Below are positions 51,926 through 63,284 of a DNA stretch of 64,000 nucleotides, one piece after another. The DNA is from Fistularia commersonii (Eukaryota > Chordata > Actinopteri > Syngnathiformes > Fistulariidae). The translations under genes and the position numbers were made by a program. The first letter of the stretch is position 1. Every line of letters starts with the position of its first letter. The notes beneath the pieces are model-generated. The model was given only the letters and a program-made list of their open reading frames with translations, was not told the origin of the DNA and ran no database searches. The stretch covers positions 4,444,501 through 4,508,500 of the forward strand of contig JBBMNZ010000035.1 in assembly GCA_037954325.1 (NCBI GenBank). Direction: 5' to 3'.

Positions 51926-52456
51926 CCCCTATTTCATATGTATCGGCCCCCCCGGATCATTTTCTCCCCCCCCCCCCCCCGCCAGCGCCGCCCTGCCGCC
52001 GCCCCATGGCTCCTCCCGAGCAGAACTGACTGCGTTTCCCCGCATACACGGGGAAACGGCGCCGGGGCCGACCTATAAGGTAAACATTAAGAGCGATGAC
52101 CTGCACGCGGAGGGTTGGGGGGGGGCAGATCACGCCGTTGTCAATACAAATAGAAAAATTTACTTGTTTTCCTCCCTCCCTCCTGCTGCCACCGCCTGCA
52201 GCAGGGCGAGCGAAGACGTATCAGGACCAGGCGGTATCCTCCCCCTCGCTAGCTTTTTTTACCGCCATATTTGTCCGGTGAACGGCGTGCACAAAGGACA
52301 CCCTCAGACCGACCACATGCCGGGAGACAATTACGGAAAGATAAAAATCCGGGTTTAATAACTCGGCGTCCGACGCCGTTCCCCCTCCCTTCTCCGTTCG
52401 TGTTTCCCGCGCAAAATCCGAAAGCGCTTTCATCCGCCGTTGAAAATGAGGCGGTC

Positions 52457-52479
52457 GGGGGGGGGGGGGGGGGGGGGGG
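52457..52479 (+). repeat. Poly-G tract, G23
   Basis: Twenty-three consecutive G. Confidence 0.95.
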
Positions 52480-52798
52480 CTCATCTTTGGAATTATTGGC
52501 CGCGTCAGAAGTGTGTCCGGAGACGTCCTCTACGTGTCGGCCGAGGGCGAAGCGACTCCAAAGGGGCCCCCGGGGATGTAATGGCTTTCGACGGGACCCA
52601 ATCCGCTTGATATGAACTGATCCCCGGCGGACACAAAGTGGCCCCCATTAGGAGCCCGGCAGATTAGCGCCGTCCTCCGAGGGTCCGAGGCTCAGTGTCA
52701 GCGGCGGAGGACCCGTCTTATCTTTCATTAAGCGCACGCAGCGGGGGGGACAATTCGCCTGCTCTTCGCACGAGGGAGGGTGATTGGTAGCGTTTAAG

Positions 52799-52818
52799 AA
52801 AAAAAAAAAAAAAAAAAA
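52799..52818. repeat. Poly-A tract
   Basis: Twenty A. Confidence 0.9.
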
Positions 52819-53254
52819 TCATTTCGGCGTATCGTCGCCACATCTCTAATTCCAAGCCGGGGGGGGGAAGTGAGGGGGGACTCGGGTTGGGATTTTTTTT
52901 TTTTTCCGTCAAATGGCAGAAATGACCAGCGGGCAGATGGGGGAAACCGTAAACACACACATGCATGTCGGCCCGCGAATCCGAAAGGTTGGGAGAAGGT
53001 GTTTCGTCCGTGGCAACGCGCCACGTTGGCGCCGTGCCTAATCTGCGGCGGTTAATGTTTCCCCGTGTGTGCTAATCGGCGTCCGAGGTAGCGGCGGCGG
53101 CGGCCTTGGGAGCACGTGTCAAACGCCGCAGCGTGGCGCGCCTGCGAGGGACGGTGGGGGAAGATGGCTGGAAAGTCGTGTGTGTGAGAAAGAGAGAAAA
53201 GAGTGCTTCCATGTGTCTGTGTGTATAGCGGCGCGCTAGCTGTGCATGTATGTG

Positions 53255-53296
53255 TGTATGCATGTGTGTGTGTGAGTGTGTGTGTGTGTGTGTGTG
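53255..53296. repeat. (TG)n microsatellite, imperfect
   Basis: TG-rich run with 'catg' and 'gag' interruptions. Confidence 0.85.
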
Positions 53297-53369
53297 AGCG
53301 GGCAGCAGACGACAGAGTGGAAAGGAAAACAAGGCCTGAATGTGGGCCAAGTCAACCACTCCACAGGCT

Positions 53370-53470
53370 CAAAGGCAGCGGTAATCCAGTGTTGACATGG
53401 TAATAGCCCATGAGCTTAGTGTCAATTAGATAGAAACAATATGCTCGCTCTACTGGGGGAAGTGGATCGT
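53370..53470. promoter_or_regulatory. Candidate conserved non-coding element
   Basis: 'gcagcggtaatccagtgttg' (PITX/OTX-type TAATCC), 'gtcaattagatag' and SOX-like 'aacaat' (53435-53440) within 60 bases of unique DNA. Confidence 0.4.
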
Positions 53471-53891
53471 ACCTTCTAAGTGGAGCGGGGGGGAGGGGGG
53501 GGGGAGCGGGGCCGGATTCAAACCCGCAGTGAAACACGGCCAGTCAGGTCTTCCCCCCACCACCACCCTCCCGTCCCTCCCCGGGGCTGGTTCGGCGAGT
53601 GGAAGGCGGCGGGAAGCGAGGGGCGAAAGCGTCTCCGTGTGTGCTTGTGTGTGTGTGTGTTTGCGTAAACGGCTGCTCTGCTCCACTAGATAATGCACGC
53701 GGCACCGGCTGAGGCCAGAGGGCATGCGGGGGAGCGGGCCGCGTGATTGGTCGAGGCGTTCTTTACCTCGTTTCCGATTCGAGAGACGGACCCCCCCCCC
53801 CCCCGATTCCCTTCGCCGTTTACGTTCGCCCCGGAGCTGTACGAGCCACAAAGACACCTACGTGTAAACAAGGCTGTGTTAAACTGTGCGA

Positions 53892-53892
53892 A

Positions 53893-53916
<24 letters not shown>
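53892..53916. repeat. (CA)n microsatellite
   Basis: About 12 CA units. Confidence 0.9.
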
Positions 53917-53923
<7 letters not shown>

Positions 53924-54299
53924 TAGTATCTCCATCCCTCCCTCGGGGGGGGCGGGAGCTGGCGGAAAACTGCAGAAATGGAAAGATGGCGAGGAAAAGA
54001 AGAAAACTGGCAAGTCAGTGCCGGTTGGGTGTATGACATCACACGGTCGTCTGTCGGCGGAAGGCTAGTTCTTGTTAGCCGAGCTAGCAGAGGTTTGAGT
54101 CGCTCGCAAATGAACCGCCGTCCTACCCGTTCCGCAACGGTTTGCAAAATGGCGACGGGGGGCGGCGCAGTCTCCCGCACGCCATGCTTGTTTCATGTCA
54201 TTTTAATGGCGTGCACCTTTAGTGCACTTTGCGCTCTTATAACGTCATCCATTTTCAATGTTGCTTCTCTAATGTGTGTGTGTGTGTGTGTTTGTTAAG

Positions 54300-55581
54300 C
54301 TGAGACCCCAGCTGGCTCTGGCAGGGTTGACCCTGGAGCTGTCACCGGACATATAGAGACATATAACCACTGCTGCTCACAGTCACCCGCCCCCGGAGTG
54401 TGTTTTCATCTACGGGAGGACGCCGAAAAAAAAATGCCAAGAATCCTCGGATCGCGCACGTTGAGATATTTGTTGCTAAAAAGTGCTATAACAATGTTAT
54501 AACTGTTATTATAAGTGTAATAACAGTAGATACACAAAATGACATTTTCGCAACTCTACCAAAACCCGTCTCCTGTGTGATGATTATTTTAGGACTGCAG
54601 CACTTCAGTCGTGCAATTATCCGACAACTTGGGTTCACATGGGTGGGCGGGGTCGCAGATGCAGATTCCGGATAGCCTTGCATCGCGACGACTTCTCCTA
54701 AAAAAAAAAAATCCAGTATTATTTTGTAAGCCGAGAGGTTTCGGGGGGGTCGAAGCGATGCTCTTCTCCTCCGGCCGCCTCTATCATTTCTACCTTTCCG
54801 CGCTCCGGTCCCCTCGAATACCCCCGCTCGGAGTTAATGTATTGTTTGCTTAAATTGGAAGGTCAGCGGGGGGGAAGCTGACTAATGTGGCGAACCACTT
54901 CAGAACCACTTTTCATCTTTTCCCTTTTCTTCCTCTTTTATCAGCCTCTCCATCATTTTAATTCGCCCATGCAGCCGAAGAAGGTCCTTTCATCTGAGGG
55001 GGAGAAGGGGAGAGAGCGTCGGCGGCGGGGGGGTAAATCAGATATAGATGGTGATGGTGTTGGGATGATTATATGTGAGCAGGCCTTAATGACTTCTCTC
55101 CCTCTGCCTCCTCTCTGCTTATTATCCAACCAAATAGCCGCCGCCGTCGATGGCAACCACGCCACTGGAAATCTTCCCGACAAAAAGGGGGAGAGCGGAG
55201 TCGTACTCGGCGCCAACAATAGGCCGGGGGTTCGCCTTGAGAGCTTTCGTCCGCGGCCGTTAGGGGCCGATACGGCGAAGGTGATTGCGAGGGGAGGCTC
55301 GGCGGTATGCGGGCGCCGGTAATGGCGGTGTTTATCTGCGGAGCTTTAAAAAAAAAAAAAAAAAAAGTGCTATCAACCCCCCGCTACCGGCGTTTTTCAA
55401 TTCAACGCCGCTTTCACTCTTTACCAAATGAGAGTTAATAGTGTCTTAACAGAAAACATTCGAAACCCATCCCCCCCCCCTTCCCTGTCCGTGACTCGGG
55501 GTCCGCCTTGTTTCAAGATATTTTTTTATTCCCGAGAAAAAAAAAAAAAAAACAAGGTCACCGTTTTTTTCCGGGCATCTC

Positions 55582-55613
<32 letters not shown>

Positions 55614-55640
55614 TGCCGAAGCCAAAGTTCACTGCCGGTT
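54300..55640. other. Non-genic stretch
   Basis: Unique DNA with A-runs at 55349-55366, 55539-55552 and 55585-55612. AT-rich segments (54480-54545, 'gttataactgttattataag') and a polypyrimidine stretch (54905-54960) are present. No splice-bounded frame and no recognisable TE. Confidence 0.4.
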
Positions 55641-55800
55641 CCTGTTCCCTTTCTTCTATTCTGAAATTATAAGGGCTTTCAGCGAGGTCACCGCACCGGC
55701 GTATGAATAATAGATTTTAATTGATTTAACCTGGTCCTGAAGTGGGCTAAAAACGCGAGCCCTGTCACTTTCAGAGGGCAGCGAGCGGGGCAGCATGGTC
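55640..55800. promoter_or_regulatory. Candidate conserved non-coding element
   Basis: 'attctgaaattataagggct', 'gaataatagattttaattga' and 'tttaacctggtcctgaagtg' after an A28 run. Confidence 0.35.
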
Positions 55801-56775
55801 CAGCACACATCTTTAAAAGCCCCTCGACGTGAGTCCGGGATGAAATATTTACGCGGCGCGGCGAGAACTGACCTCCCGGCTGCAAAACCCGGGTTCCGAT
55901 TCCCCAATTGATTTCCGGAGAGGCAACTGGGGCGCGATGCTCGCAGGCGCCGTCCGGCCAGGAGATTGACCGGCATGCACGTTTACGTTTTGCGGCAATG
56001 GTTATTTTCAGAACAGCGAACAAGCTTCGTTACAGCCTTTAGAACAGCGCGCACCTATTCACTGTTTATTACATGATTATTACAAGACACCAACGGCCCG
56101 GTTTGGTGACTAGCAACCTTCTATTTGCGTTGATATTTCTGTGCTTAGCTCAACACGTTGCTAGGAGAGAAGCTAACGCGCAAGTAAAGCTAATTGGCAG
56201 GTAAATGGACTCCTATTGTATGGCGCTGTACACTAGATAGCATCCACCCATCCACATGCACCAATGGCAGCACAGCAGCCATGCTAGGCGCTAGCCAGGT
56301 AGCGTTTCGCCCGAGGGCACTCGCCTGCCAAAAATCGAACCGCCGACCTTTCTGATCGTCTGTGTCTCTTCTCTTTAAATGCTGCGTTAGTTTGACTTGT
56401 CTAGCATGTTTTGCCGCCATGAAATATGAATTAGCTAACGCTAATGGGAGCCAATAATAAAGCTGCCACGTGCTATGCCGCTATGCTAGCGCCCTGGACT
56501 AAAACGAATAAACGATTGTGATTTTGTAAGCGGATAATTAAAATTACGTTTGCTGAGAGTAAAAGTATTTTATTTTAAGTATAATAATATGGATCAGGGG
56601 GTCATGAATAAACAAATTCCCATCATTATTACCTGCAGGTCGCCGGATGTGTGCGCCTTATAAACGACTAATAACCAGCGACCCTCTGACGTTTTTTTTT
56701 TTTTTTTTTTTGCAAATTTCCTGCATCAACAGATGTGGGCATAAATTTAATATTTTCCCTCATCAAAGTTTCCTC

Positions 56776-56782
56776 ACGCACA

Positions 56783-56826
<44 letters not shown>
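56776..56826. repeat. (CA)n microsatellite
   Basis: About 21 CA units after 'cacgcacacgcg'. Confidence 0.95.
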
Positions 56827-56828
<2 letters not shown>

Positions 56829-56834
56829 TGTCTG

Positions 56835-57170
56835 TTGCCGGCTGATCCAACAGGCAGTGTTGGAATTATGCAGATTTATTCATAACATTAGCATGATAAA
56901 TTGGGAACAAAATGAAGCAGCTACACTTGAATTATTAAGATTATGAAAAATTATAATGAAAGCTTTGCACTTGATGTGACTTGTTTTCCCGATAAACAAA
57001 TGCCTCTAATTACCGCGGAAACATCTGGGGACTCGGGTAACCTTCATTAATCTCGCCCAATCCCATCATTCATCTCCCCGCAGAGTTTCGCATTAGAAAG
57101 GATAAGTGTGGCGGCGACACCGCGTTCGAACGCCCGCCAGTCATCAGATACCTTCTCTGTGGCTACAGTC
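56835..57170. promoter_or_regulatory. Candidate conserved non-coding element (long)
   Basis: The most conserved-looking block by eye. It contains 'gaattatgcagatttattca', 'taacattagcatgataaatt', 'ttgaattattaagattatga', FOX-like 'gataaacaaa' (56991-57000), 'ctctaattaccgcggaaaca' and 'ccttcattaatctcgcccaa'. A frame over its first 110 bases is protein-like ('RFIHNISMINWEQNEAATL') but has no clear splice boundaries, so non-coding is preferred. Confidence 0.45.
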
Positions 57171-57689
57171 TGACTTTTCCGGCTCCTCGAGGGCGTCTCG
57201 CCTCCCGCCCCGGGGCCGCGTCCTCCGACGGCGTCGTCTCTCGGTGTTAATTACGCAATCGTAAGCGCAGATTAGCTGTTGATTAGCCGTCGGCGGAAAT
57301 GCAGGTGATGTTTCACCAAATTCTAAACTTATCTTCGCACCATCACGGGGGGATGCGAGAGTGACGGCCAGGTGTGTGTTTGTGCGAAGGGGGCGATGGA
57401 TTGTCAGCGCCCCCTCCTCGCACGCAGGCGTGCGCTCGCTCGCGGCTTCCTCCCCGACCCGAGGGGACGAGACGCCCGCTGATTAATGGCTCTGTCGGCT
57501 CACCCTCGCGGTGGCACGGCACCAAACTAAATTTGGCCGCCGACGGCCTGGCGGGGTCAGGTGCGGGCGACGGAGGCGTCAGGGAGGGCCTGCCTCCCCT
57601 GGAGGCCCCCCGGGGCCACCGGGACCCTGATGCCGGGGGATCCTTGGATCTTCAGGATGGAACATGAAAAGATATTCAAGAGGAATTCA

Positions 57690-57850
57690 CCGATGTGTTC
57701 GCACCATATATTCATTCAGTCATTATATTCACTAGTTACCTTGGAAACGGGGTCATGCAAACATGCAAACATATAACTATAGCTGTCCGGTACATGCTAA
57801 GATTATATAGAGACGTGCAGCCATTCACTCGTGCACATGTCATAGAGAGA
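57690..57850 (+). repeat. Minisatellite-related block
   Basis: 'atatagagacgtgcagccat' and 'tattcattcagtcattatat' units of the 7-10 kb family. Confidence 0.5.
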
Positions 57851-58190
57851 CTCCTAGTCGTGAGGAGCGGACTTGAATTTCATCACTCGAACACGTTTCG
57901 GCCCCGCTGTCCGAGAGGCTTCTTCCGCTAAAGCTAAATAAAAAAGTGAGACCCAGTTTCTGCCGGTCGACTCTTCCGTTGCCATAACGAGCCACCATCA
58001 CCTAGACCCGCTCAAAACCCCGGCACTTATATTCCGACGCTCCCAACAGGTTCGTTAGAACTGAAGAAGCCTCCGGGATGAGAGGTGCAACATCTTCGAG
58101 TGAAGAAAATCAAGTCCAGTTGCTGCGACAAGAAGCTTTCAAGGAGAGTGAACCATGAGGTGGATGACCGAGAACCTCCGCAGACACGTC
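57850..58190. repeat. Interspersed repeat forming an inverted pair
   Basis: 58055-58135 ('gaactgaagaagcctccggg', 'gagaggtgcaacatcttcga', 'aatcaagtccagttgctgcg') is repeated in reverse complement at 57850-57930 ('cgaacacgtttcggcc', 'gagaggcttcttccgct'). This is a widespread teleost sequence; its parent element is uncertain to me. Confidence 0.55.
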
Positions 58191-58234
58191 ACATGGAGAC
58201 AAGCAACCGTTCACTCGTTCAACCACATGAACCA

Positions 58235-58345
58235 CATGATGCCGCGGGAGGAGGCCGGAGAACCCTGAGGAAACCCGCCGACACGGGGAGAACACGAAGA
58301 GTCCACACGGGACGAGAACCAGGGACCTTTTAGCACCTGCACCAC
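58235..58345 (-). repeat. Teleost interspersed repeat fragment
   Basis: 'aggaaacccgccgacacggg', 'agaacacgaagagtccacac' and 'gggacgagaaccagggacct', reverse-oriented relative to 62095-62205. Confidence 0.55.
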
Positions 58346-58909
58346 ACAGGTGCTTCATCAACAATGGATTTTAAAGGATGGCGCCACCAGGTGCAGCCCA
58401 TGGTGGCCATCTATCATGTTTCCCTCAGAGGGATTGTCTTGTGAGCACCAGCGACCTCCGCGCCGCTGTTTAAACAGCCCGCGGCCTTTCCGTGACCCTC
58501 CGGAGCCCCCACCCTCCCCCGCCAAAAGATGGCGCGGCGAGGTCGGCGCGGCGCCGGAGACCAGGCCGATCCAAACGGGCCGTCGATGGGGATTAAAACG
58601 GCCGTTAGAGGACCGTTTTCCATTTCTCCCCTCATATATGCCAAAACAAAAACGCCACATCGGGCCGCTATCTTTCCACTCGGCCCCCGCTGTTGACATT
58701 TCCCCCCGTCCACCTCGCCGCGCAATCAGCGCCGCGCATTTTCCGCTAACAGGTAACAAGCGGCGACTCCGCCAATTACGCGCGCGATGATAGATCCCGC
58801 GGCTGATTTCCCCCCGGTGGTTTTTTTGTTGTTTTTTTCTCGCTGTCATGGCGACCCCCGCGCCGGACGAGCGTCAAGACTGGTCGGCGGGGTCAGTCGA
58901 GGTGGCGAG

Positions 58910-59075
58910 CACGAGTACATAATTACAGCTTGAGAACATTTGCCCTTTGCAAATTGTATGAAATGCATAGCGGCTAATTGGGCCACTCTGGCATTTGCCG
59001 AGTTCGCCGGGTCATCTTTTATGTGACGGCCATTATCACTAAAGTGATAAGAGTGATCGGTCCACTTCGCGCGCT
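58910..59075. promoter_or_regulatory. Candidate conserved non-coding element
   Basis: 'gtacataattacagcttgag', 'aaattgtatgaaatgcatag', 'cggctaattgggccactctg' and the palindrome 'tatcactaaagtgata' (59034-59049). Confidence 0.4.
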
Positions 59076-59384
59076 CGCACGTTCCCTTTTTCGCCGCATA
59101 CCTGGAAATAGCCGGGTCAAGATGTGGATTGTGTCTGGGGGAGGGTCACGAGATAAAAATCCGTGCCCTCGCACCCGCTTCTCTCCAGCGATCGTGTTAT
59201 TTATATTTATTTACCGTTATCGCCGGCGAAGTCAGGTAAATACGCAAGTGGTATCAGGCTCGTGTGATGCTACACGTGCAAAGTTTGTGCACGCGATATT
59301 TTTGTTTCGGTTGCCACCGTAGCCATTTCACGCCGCGCGCAAGTATATTGTACTCTTTACGTGCCGCATCGAAGTCAGGTAAGA

Positions 59385-59933
59385 ACAGTAATATATTGAA
59401 TTATGAGTTGAATTCGTCCCCTGACCGAGCTCTTAACTCAATTTGCTCGTATGTCAAATTAAATTTCCCCACTGAAATGAATAGAAATGCTATTAATCTG
59501 TTCCGGCCCCGGGATTTGTGTTTTTAAGAAAGAATAATGTGGTTTATAAATATTAAATGATTGTAAAAAATAATAATAGATAATAAAATTGAATGTAAAG
59601 ATATAAACTGGTTTTATTAAGTGTATTTACCTTAAAGACATAGTTTGGGGGAGTTTTTCATTCGATGCTCTATCGCTTAGCTTAGCTTACTGGCTACACA
59701 TTGCATGTGTCGCTAAATGTAGCTCGCACACTTTATCGCTAAGCTTCATTTAGCGACGGAGCCGATCAAACCGCCCCCGACCGGCTTTGCACGACTCTTC
59801 CGAGGCCCCGTCCGTCGACGTTCCCGCCGTCCGGGCTCGAAATCACAAAGAAGAAAAAAAAATCAACCGAACAACGGCTCGCATTTTGAAAAACTCATAA
59901 GTCGATGCACCCGCGGGTCAAGGTTCCGCTGTA
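59385..59933. repeat. Old interspersed repeat, copy 2 (uninterrupted)
   Basis: Left end 'acagtaatatattgaattat' and right end (minus strand) 'acagcggaaccttgacccgc' are weakly inverted. The interior 'gagtttttcattcgatgctc', 'gcttagcttagcttactgg' and 'catttagcgacggag' matches 5115-5240. About 549 bp; probably a degenerate MITE. Confidence 0.55.
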
Positions 59934-60174
59934 ATGTCAAGTTAAAAAACGCTGCTTATAAAAACCGCTGCATGGCGATAATGACACGGTAATCTTTTTT
60001 TTTTTTTCTTAAATTTCACGCCGGAGATCCCCCCGCACCTCCCGGTTCACGCCGAGGCAGGAATGCACTAACCCTCCCACCCCAGGTGGGGGAGTGGGCC
60101 CACCGGCGGCGGATGGCCCCCGTACAGACCGATAAACCCCCCCCTCCCGTATCCACACCCCTGCATTAAGTAAA

Positions 60175-60193
60175 GGTAGCGCCATCTGCTCCC
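60175..60193 (-). promoter_or_regulatory. CTCF-like site
   Basis: Minus strand reads 'ggagcagatggcgctacc', a close match to the CTCF core with the GGCGCTA extension. Confidence 0.45.
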
Positions 60194-60904
60194 TATTAAT
60201 TCCCCAGCAGGCGACTTATCACCTCAACCCCGTGACCCCCTCCGTGCCTCCTCCTCCTCCATCCTCCCTCATTCCTCCGTCCTATTCATCTCGCTCCTCT
60301 GCATGTTTTATACGCCACGGTTTGTTGACATTTCATTTTGACGCGCCTCGCAATATGGATTTACACACACACACAGACACACATACAGAGTCCATAACCT
60401 TTTAGTAACCGCTAAAGAGCCGTCCGAACATCCCGCGCGTGCGCGCCCTCGTGTCGGGGTTCGGAGGACCGGTCTGGTGCTTCGGGTCAGCGGCAAATGA
60501 GAAGCAGAGCTCCGGGATTAGGGGAGGAGATAGTGGCGGCGTTCGGGAGCCGTCCTCTGGCTTTGATTAGCTCCCCTACTTGATTAAATGCCCATCGTCG
60601 TGGAAACTTAAAAAAAAAAAAAAAAATTGGACGAGGGAAGAGGGAGAGGGAGACGGAGTCGAGGCCATTTGTTTTCTCAGCTGGGGCGGGTTCAAGTGGT
60701 CGTCTCTTGGAGCCCTCTGGCCTCCCGACGCACACACACATATACTCTCACACACACACAGATTAATAAAAATGTCCTTTGGGAGGACCGGGGTAAGTCA
60801 GAAGGTTGGCTCCGGTAAGCGCTCCACATCACTCTCCTCCTCCTCCTCCTCCTTCTTCTCTATCCCATCCCTCACTCGCTTGTTTACCCCTCCGCTCTTC
60901 TCTC

Positions 60905-60968
60905 GGCCCCGTGGCCCCTCGGCCCCGCGGCCCCGCGGCCCCTCGGCCCCTCGGCCCCTGGCCGCGGG
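60905..60968. repeat. 8-bp (CGGCCCCT/G)n tandem repeat
   Basis: Seven to eight copies of 'ggcccctc'/'ggccccgc' on the plus strand. Confidence 0.85.
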
Positions 60969-61282
60969 CCTGGCTCTCCTCCAGCGCGCTCCGTCAGGGT
61001 AACCCGACTCCGGCGGCTTCTGACACGATCCAGACCGCTCGTAGCCCCTGCCCAACCCTTTCACCACCAGAGCCAGACAGTAAAACAACCAGATTACTTC
61101 CACATGTTCCCCCCCTCTCTTTCATACACACACACACACACACACTTTCTAGTTGTTGGCAACCCCTCCCCATCCTCCGCCGCCATTGCTTTAGCCCGGC
61201 TCAGGAACACAAACCACGCCAAAAACCCTGGAGCGGGGGTAAACTGACCCAACCTGTGCAGGGAAAAAACGTGGGAGGGTTG

Positions 61283-61285
<3 letters not shown>

Positions 61286-61314
<29 letters not shown>
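61286..61314. repeat. (TG)n microsatellite
   Basis: About 14 TG units. Confidence 0.95.
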
Positions 61315-61317
<3 letters not shown>

Positions 61318-61428
61318 GGGAGAGTTTTGAAGCCCCCGTGGAAACGCATAGTGACGTGCCACTTCAGCCTTTTCATAGGCTGATGTGTTGCAGGGGGGGC
61401 TGTCATATTACAGTGCTGATTTTCTCCC

Positions 61429-61429
<1 letters not shown>

Positions 61430-61469
<40 letters not shown>

Positions 61470-61473
61470 ACAC
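61430..61473. repeat. (CA)n microsatellite
   Basis: CA run with one 'ta' interruption, 116 bases after the TG run above, so the two can pair as an inverted repeat. Confidence 0.95.
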
Positions 61474-62094
61474 TTGCACACACAGCCGCACACATTGCTT
61501 GGTGGTAAGTGATCACGCCGCGGTGAAACCGGAAAAAAAAAAGGACGTCTCATCATGACAGGTGTGGGCGGCGCATGGATGCTAGCCTTAGCGATGTTAG
61601 CTCTGAATTCAAAAGCTCCCCTCGTTCCCGTCCGGCGTTCCTGTTTCCCCGCCATCTCCCCCCTCACGCGCTTTCAGGGGTGCCCACATGAAACGCAGCG
61701 GCGATGGACGTTCCAGCTCGGCCGCGGTCCAGCCCAGATCCAGCGCGTGTGTGTGTTTGTTCCCCGTCCAGCTCTTTGGAACAGGACGCGCGTTGTCGCG
61801 GCTAATAGCCCGATTGCAGGAAATAGCCCGTTTAGCTACTTTGTAACCCATGTTTTTCAGCTCTCGGCTTCAAAACCGTACTCGCTAAACTTCTGTTTCT
61901 TTTCGAGCTGCCGGAGAGGAGGGGACGCTTTTTCCGAGTTTCCCGAAAAGCCGGCGGACGTCTGGCAGACTCACCTGTGAATCCAGAGCGGCGCGGAGAA
62001 AAGACAACTAATACGTTTTTGCTTGTTTTTTTTTTTGACGGGATGTGTCTATTTCCTGGTTAGTAAACTCATTTTTATTTACAATATGCATTTT

Positions 62095-62205
62095 CTTGGC
62101 GGCAAGGTTAGCACTTCCACCTCACAGGGAGAAGTTCCCCGGTTCGCCTGCCGTTGTGGAGCGTCCATGTTCTCCTGCGGTTTTGTCCAAAAACACGCAG
62201 GAGGT
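62095..62205 (+). repeat. Teleost interspersed repeat fragment, plus orientation
   Basis: 'aaggttagcacttccacctc', 'agttccccggttcgcctgcc', 'gtccatgttctcctgcgg' and 'ccaaaaacacgcagg' follow the order of the very common fish repeat. It resembles a tRNA-like A/B box pair ('ggttagcac', 'ggttcg'). Confidence 0.6.
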
Positions 62206-62559
62206 CGATCTTGCCTCTGCTTGACCCCGCCGTGACCCCTCCCTCTCGGCCAATGGGAGCAGGGCTCGGCTCCCTGCAGCTGTATGGATAACGAATGTTC
62301 TTGATTCTGTCGTCCGGCTGTGACCATCGCTAGCCCGATTAGCCCCCCGCTATCGTCACGACCTTTCCTTTCGGTTGTCCTGTAAACCGAAGCCTCACGG
62401 TTTCTCACGTTTTCTCCGTCTTTCTCCACTCCCGCGTGAGCCGCCGCTGTTGACAGTCGCCATCTCACACCTGCGCAGCAAACCCCCCCTCCTTCGCCCC
62501 CCCCCCCATCCACCCACCACGCCTCCGCTGCCGCCGCCGCACGTCCAAGCGCATCATCA

Positions 62560-62840
62560 ACTCGTAATTACGCCCGCCGCTTTCACTTCCACCTGCCCTA
62601 ACCGACCAGCTGGCCAAACGGCGCCGCCGCTTTCCGCCGAGTGCAAATCTTTAAATAAGACGTCCTCCCGTTCCCAAAACAACCCTAATACAAATCTAAT
62701 AGCTGGTAATGAATCCGTCGGCGTCGCATTTCGGCGGCAAAAGTTAATAAAACAATATTGTGATTGGACGGGAGGGCCGGGCTTTAGATTAGGCCTCTAA
62801 TGGCGCCGGAGCCGGAGGCTAAATTGAAATGTAAAACCCG
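62560..62840. promoter_or_regulatory. Candidate conserved non-coding element
   Basis: 'caactcgtaattacgcccgc', 'taatagctggtaatgaatcc', 'gttaataaaacaatattgtg' (SOX-like 'acaatattgt' palindrome, 62750-62759) and 'gattaggcctctaatggcg'. Confidence 0.4.
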
Positions 62841-62964
62841 GAGCGGGACCCTAATTCACCCTTATCTGCGTGAGCGACGAGCCTGCCGCCGCCTCCGCCG
62901 CCGCCTCCGCCCGCTAAGATTGAGGCCATCCAGTGGGATGAACCGCAATTTGCTTTGTTGGAGG

Positions 62965-62987
62965 TGTGTGTGTGTGTGTGTGTGTGT
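62965..62987. repeat. (TG)n microsatellite
   Basis: About 11 TG units. Confidence 0.9.
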
Positions 62988-63216
62988 TGGGAATGCAGGA
63001 GGCGGGGCAGGGGTTTGCGCCGCTTCCACCCGTCGACGGGTCGACCCTCCACCTGTTCCCGCCGCATTGTTGCCACGGCGATATCACCCCTTCCCTCATC
63101 CCTCTCTCTTCCCATACACCTCTTTTCCTTTATCTCCCCCTCCCCTCCGCTCGTCGCCACCCGCTGACCGTTCATTACCCTAATCGAATCCAGCAGCTGA
63201 ACAACCGCTCGCCGTC

Positions 63217-63279
63217 GCCGCCGCCGCCGCCGCCGCTCCGCCGAGATGTTTTTTTTTTTCCTTTTTTTTTTTTTTTTTT
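63217..63279. repeat. (CCG)n followed by poly-T
   Basis: CCG units at 63217-63235, then T10 and T18 runs. Confidence 0.85.
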
Positions 63280-63284
63280 CCAAA

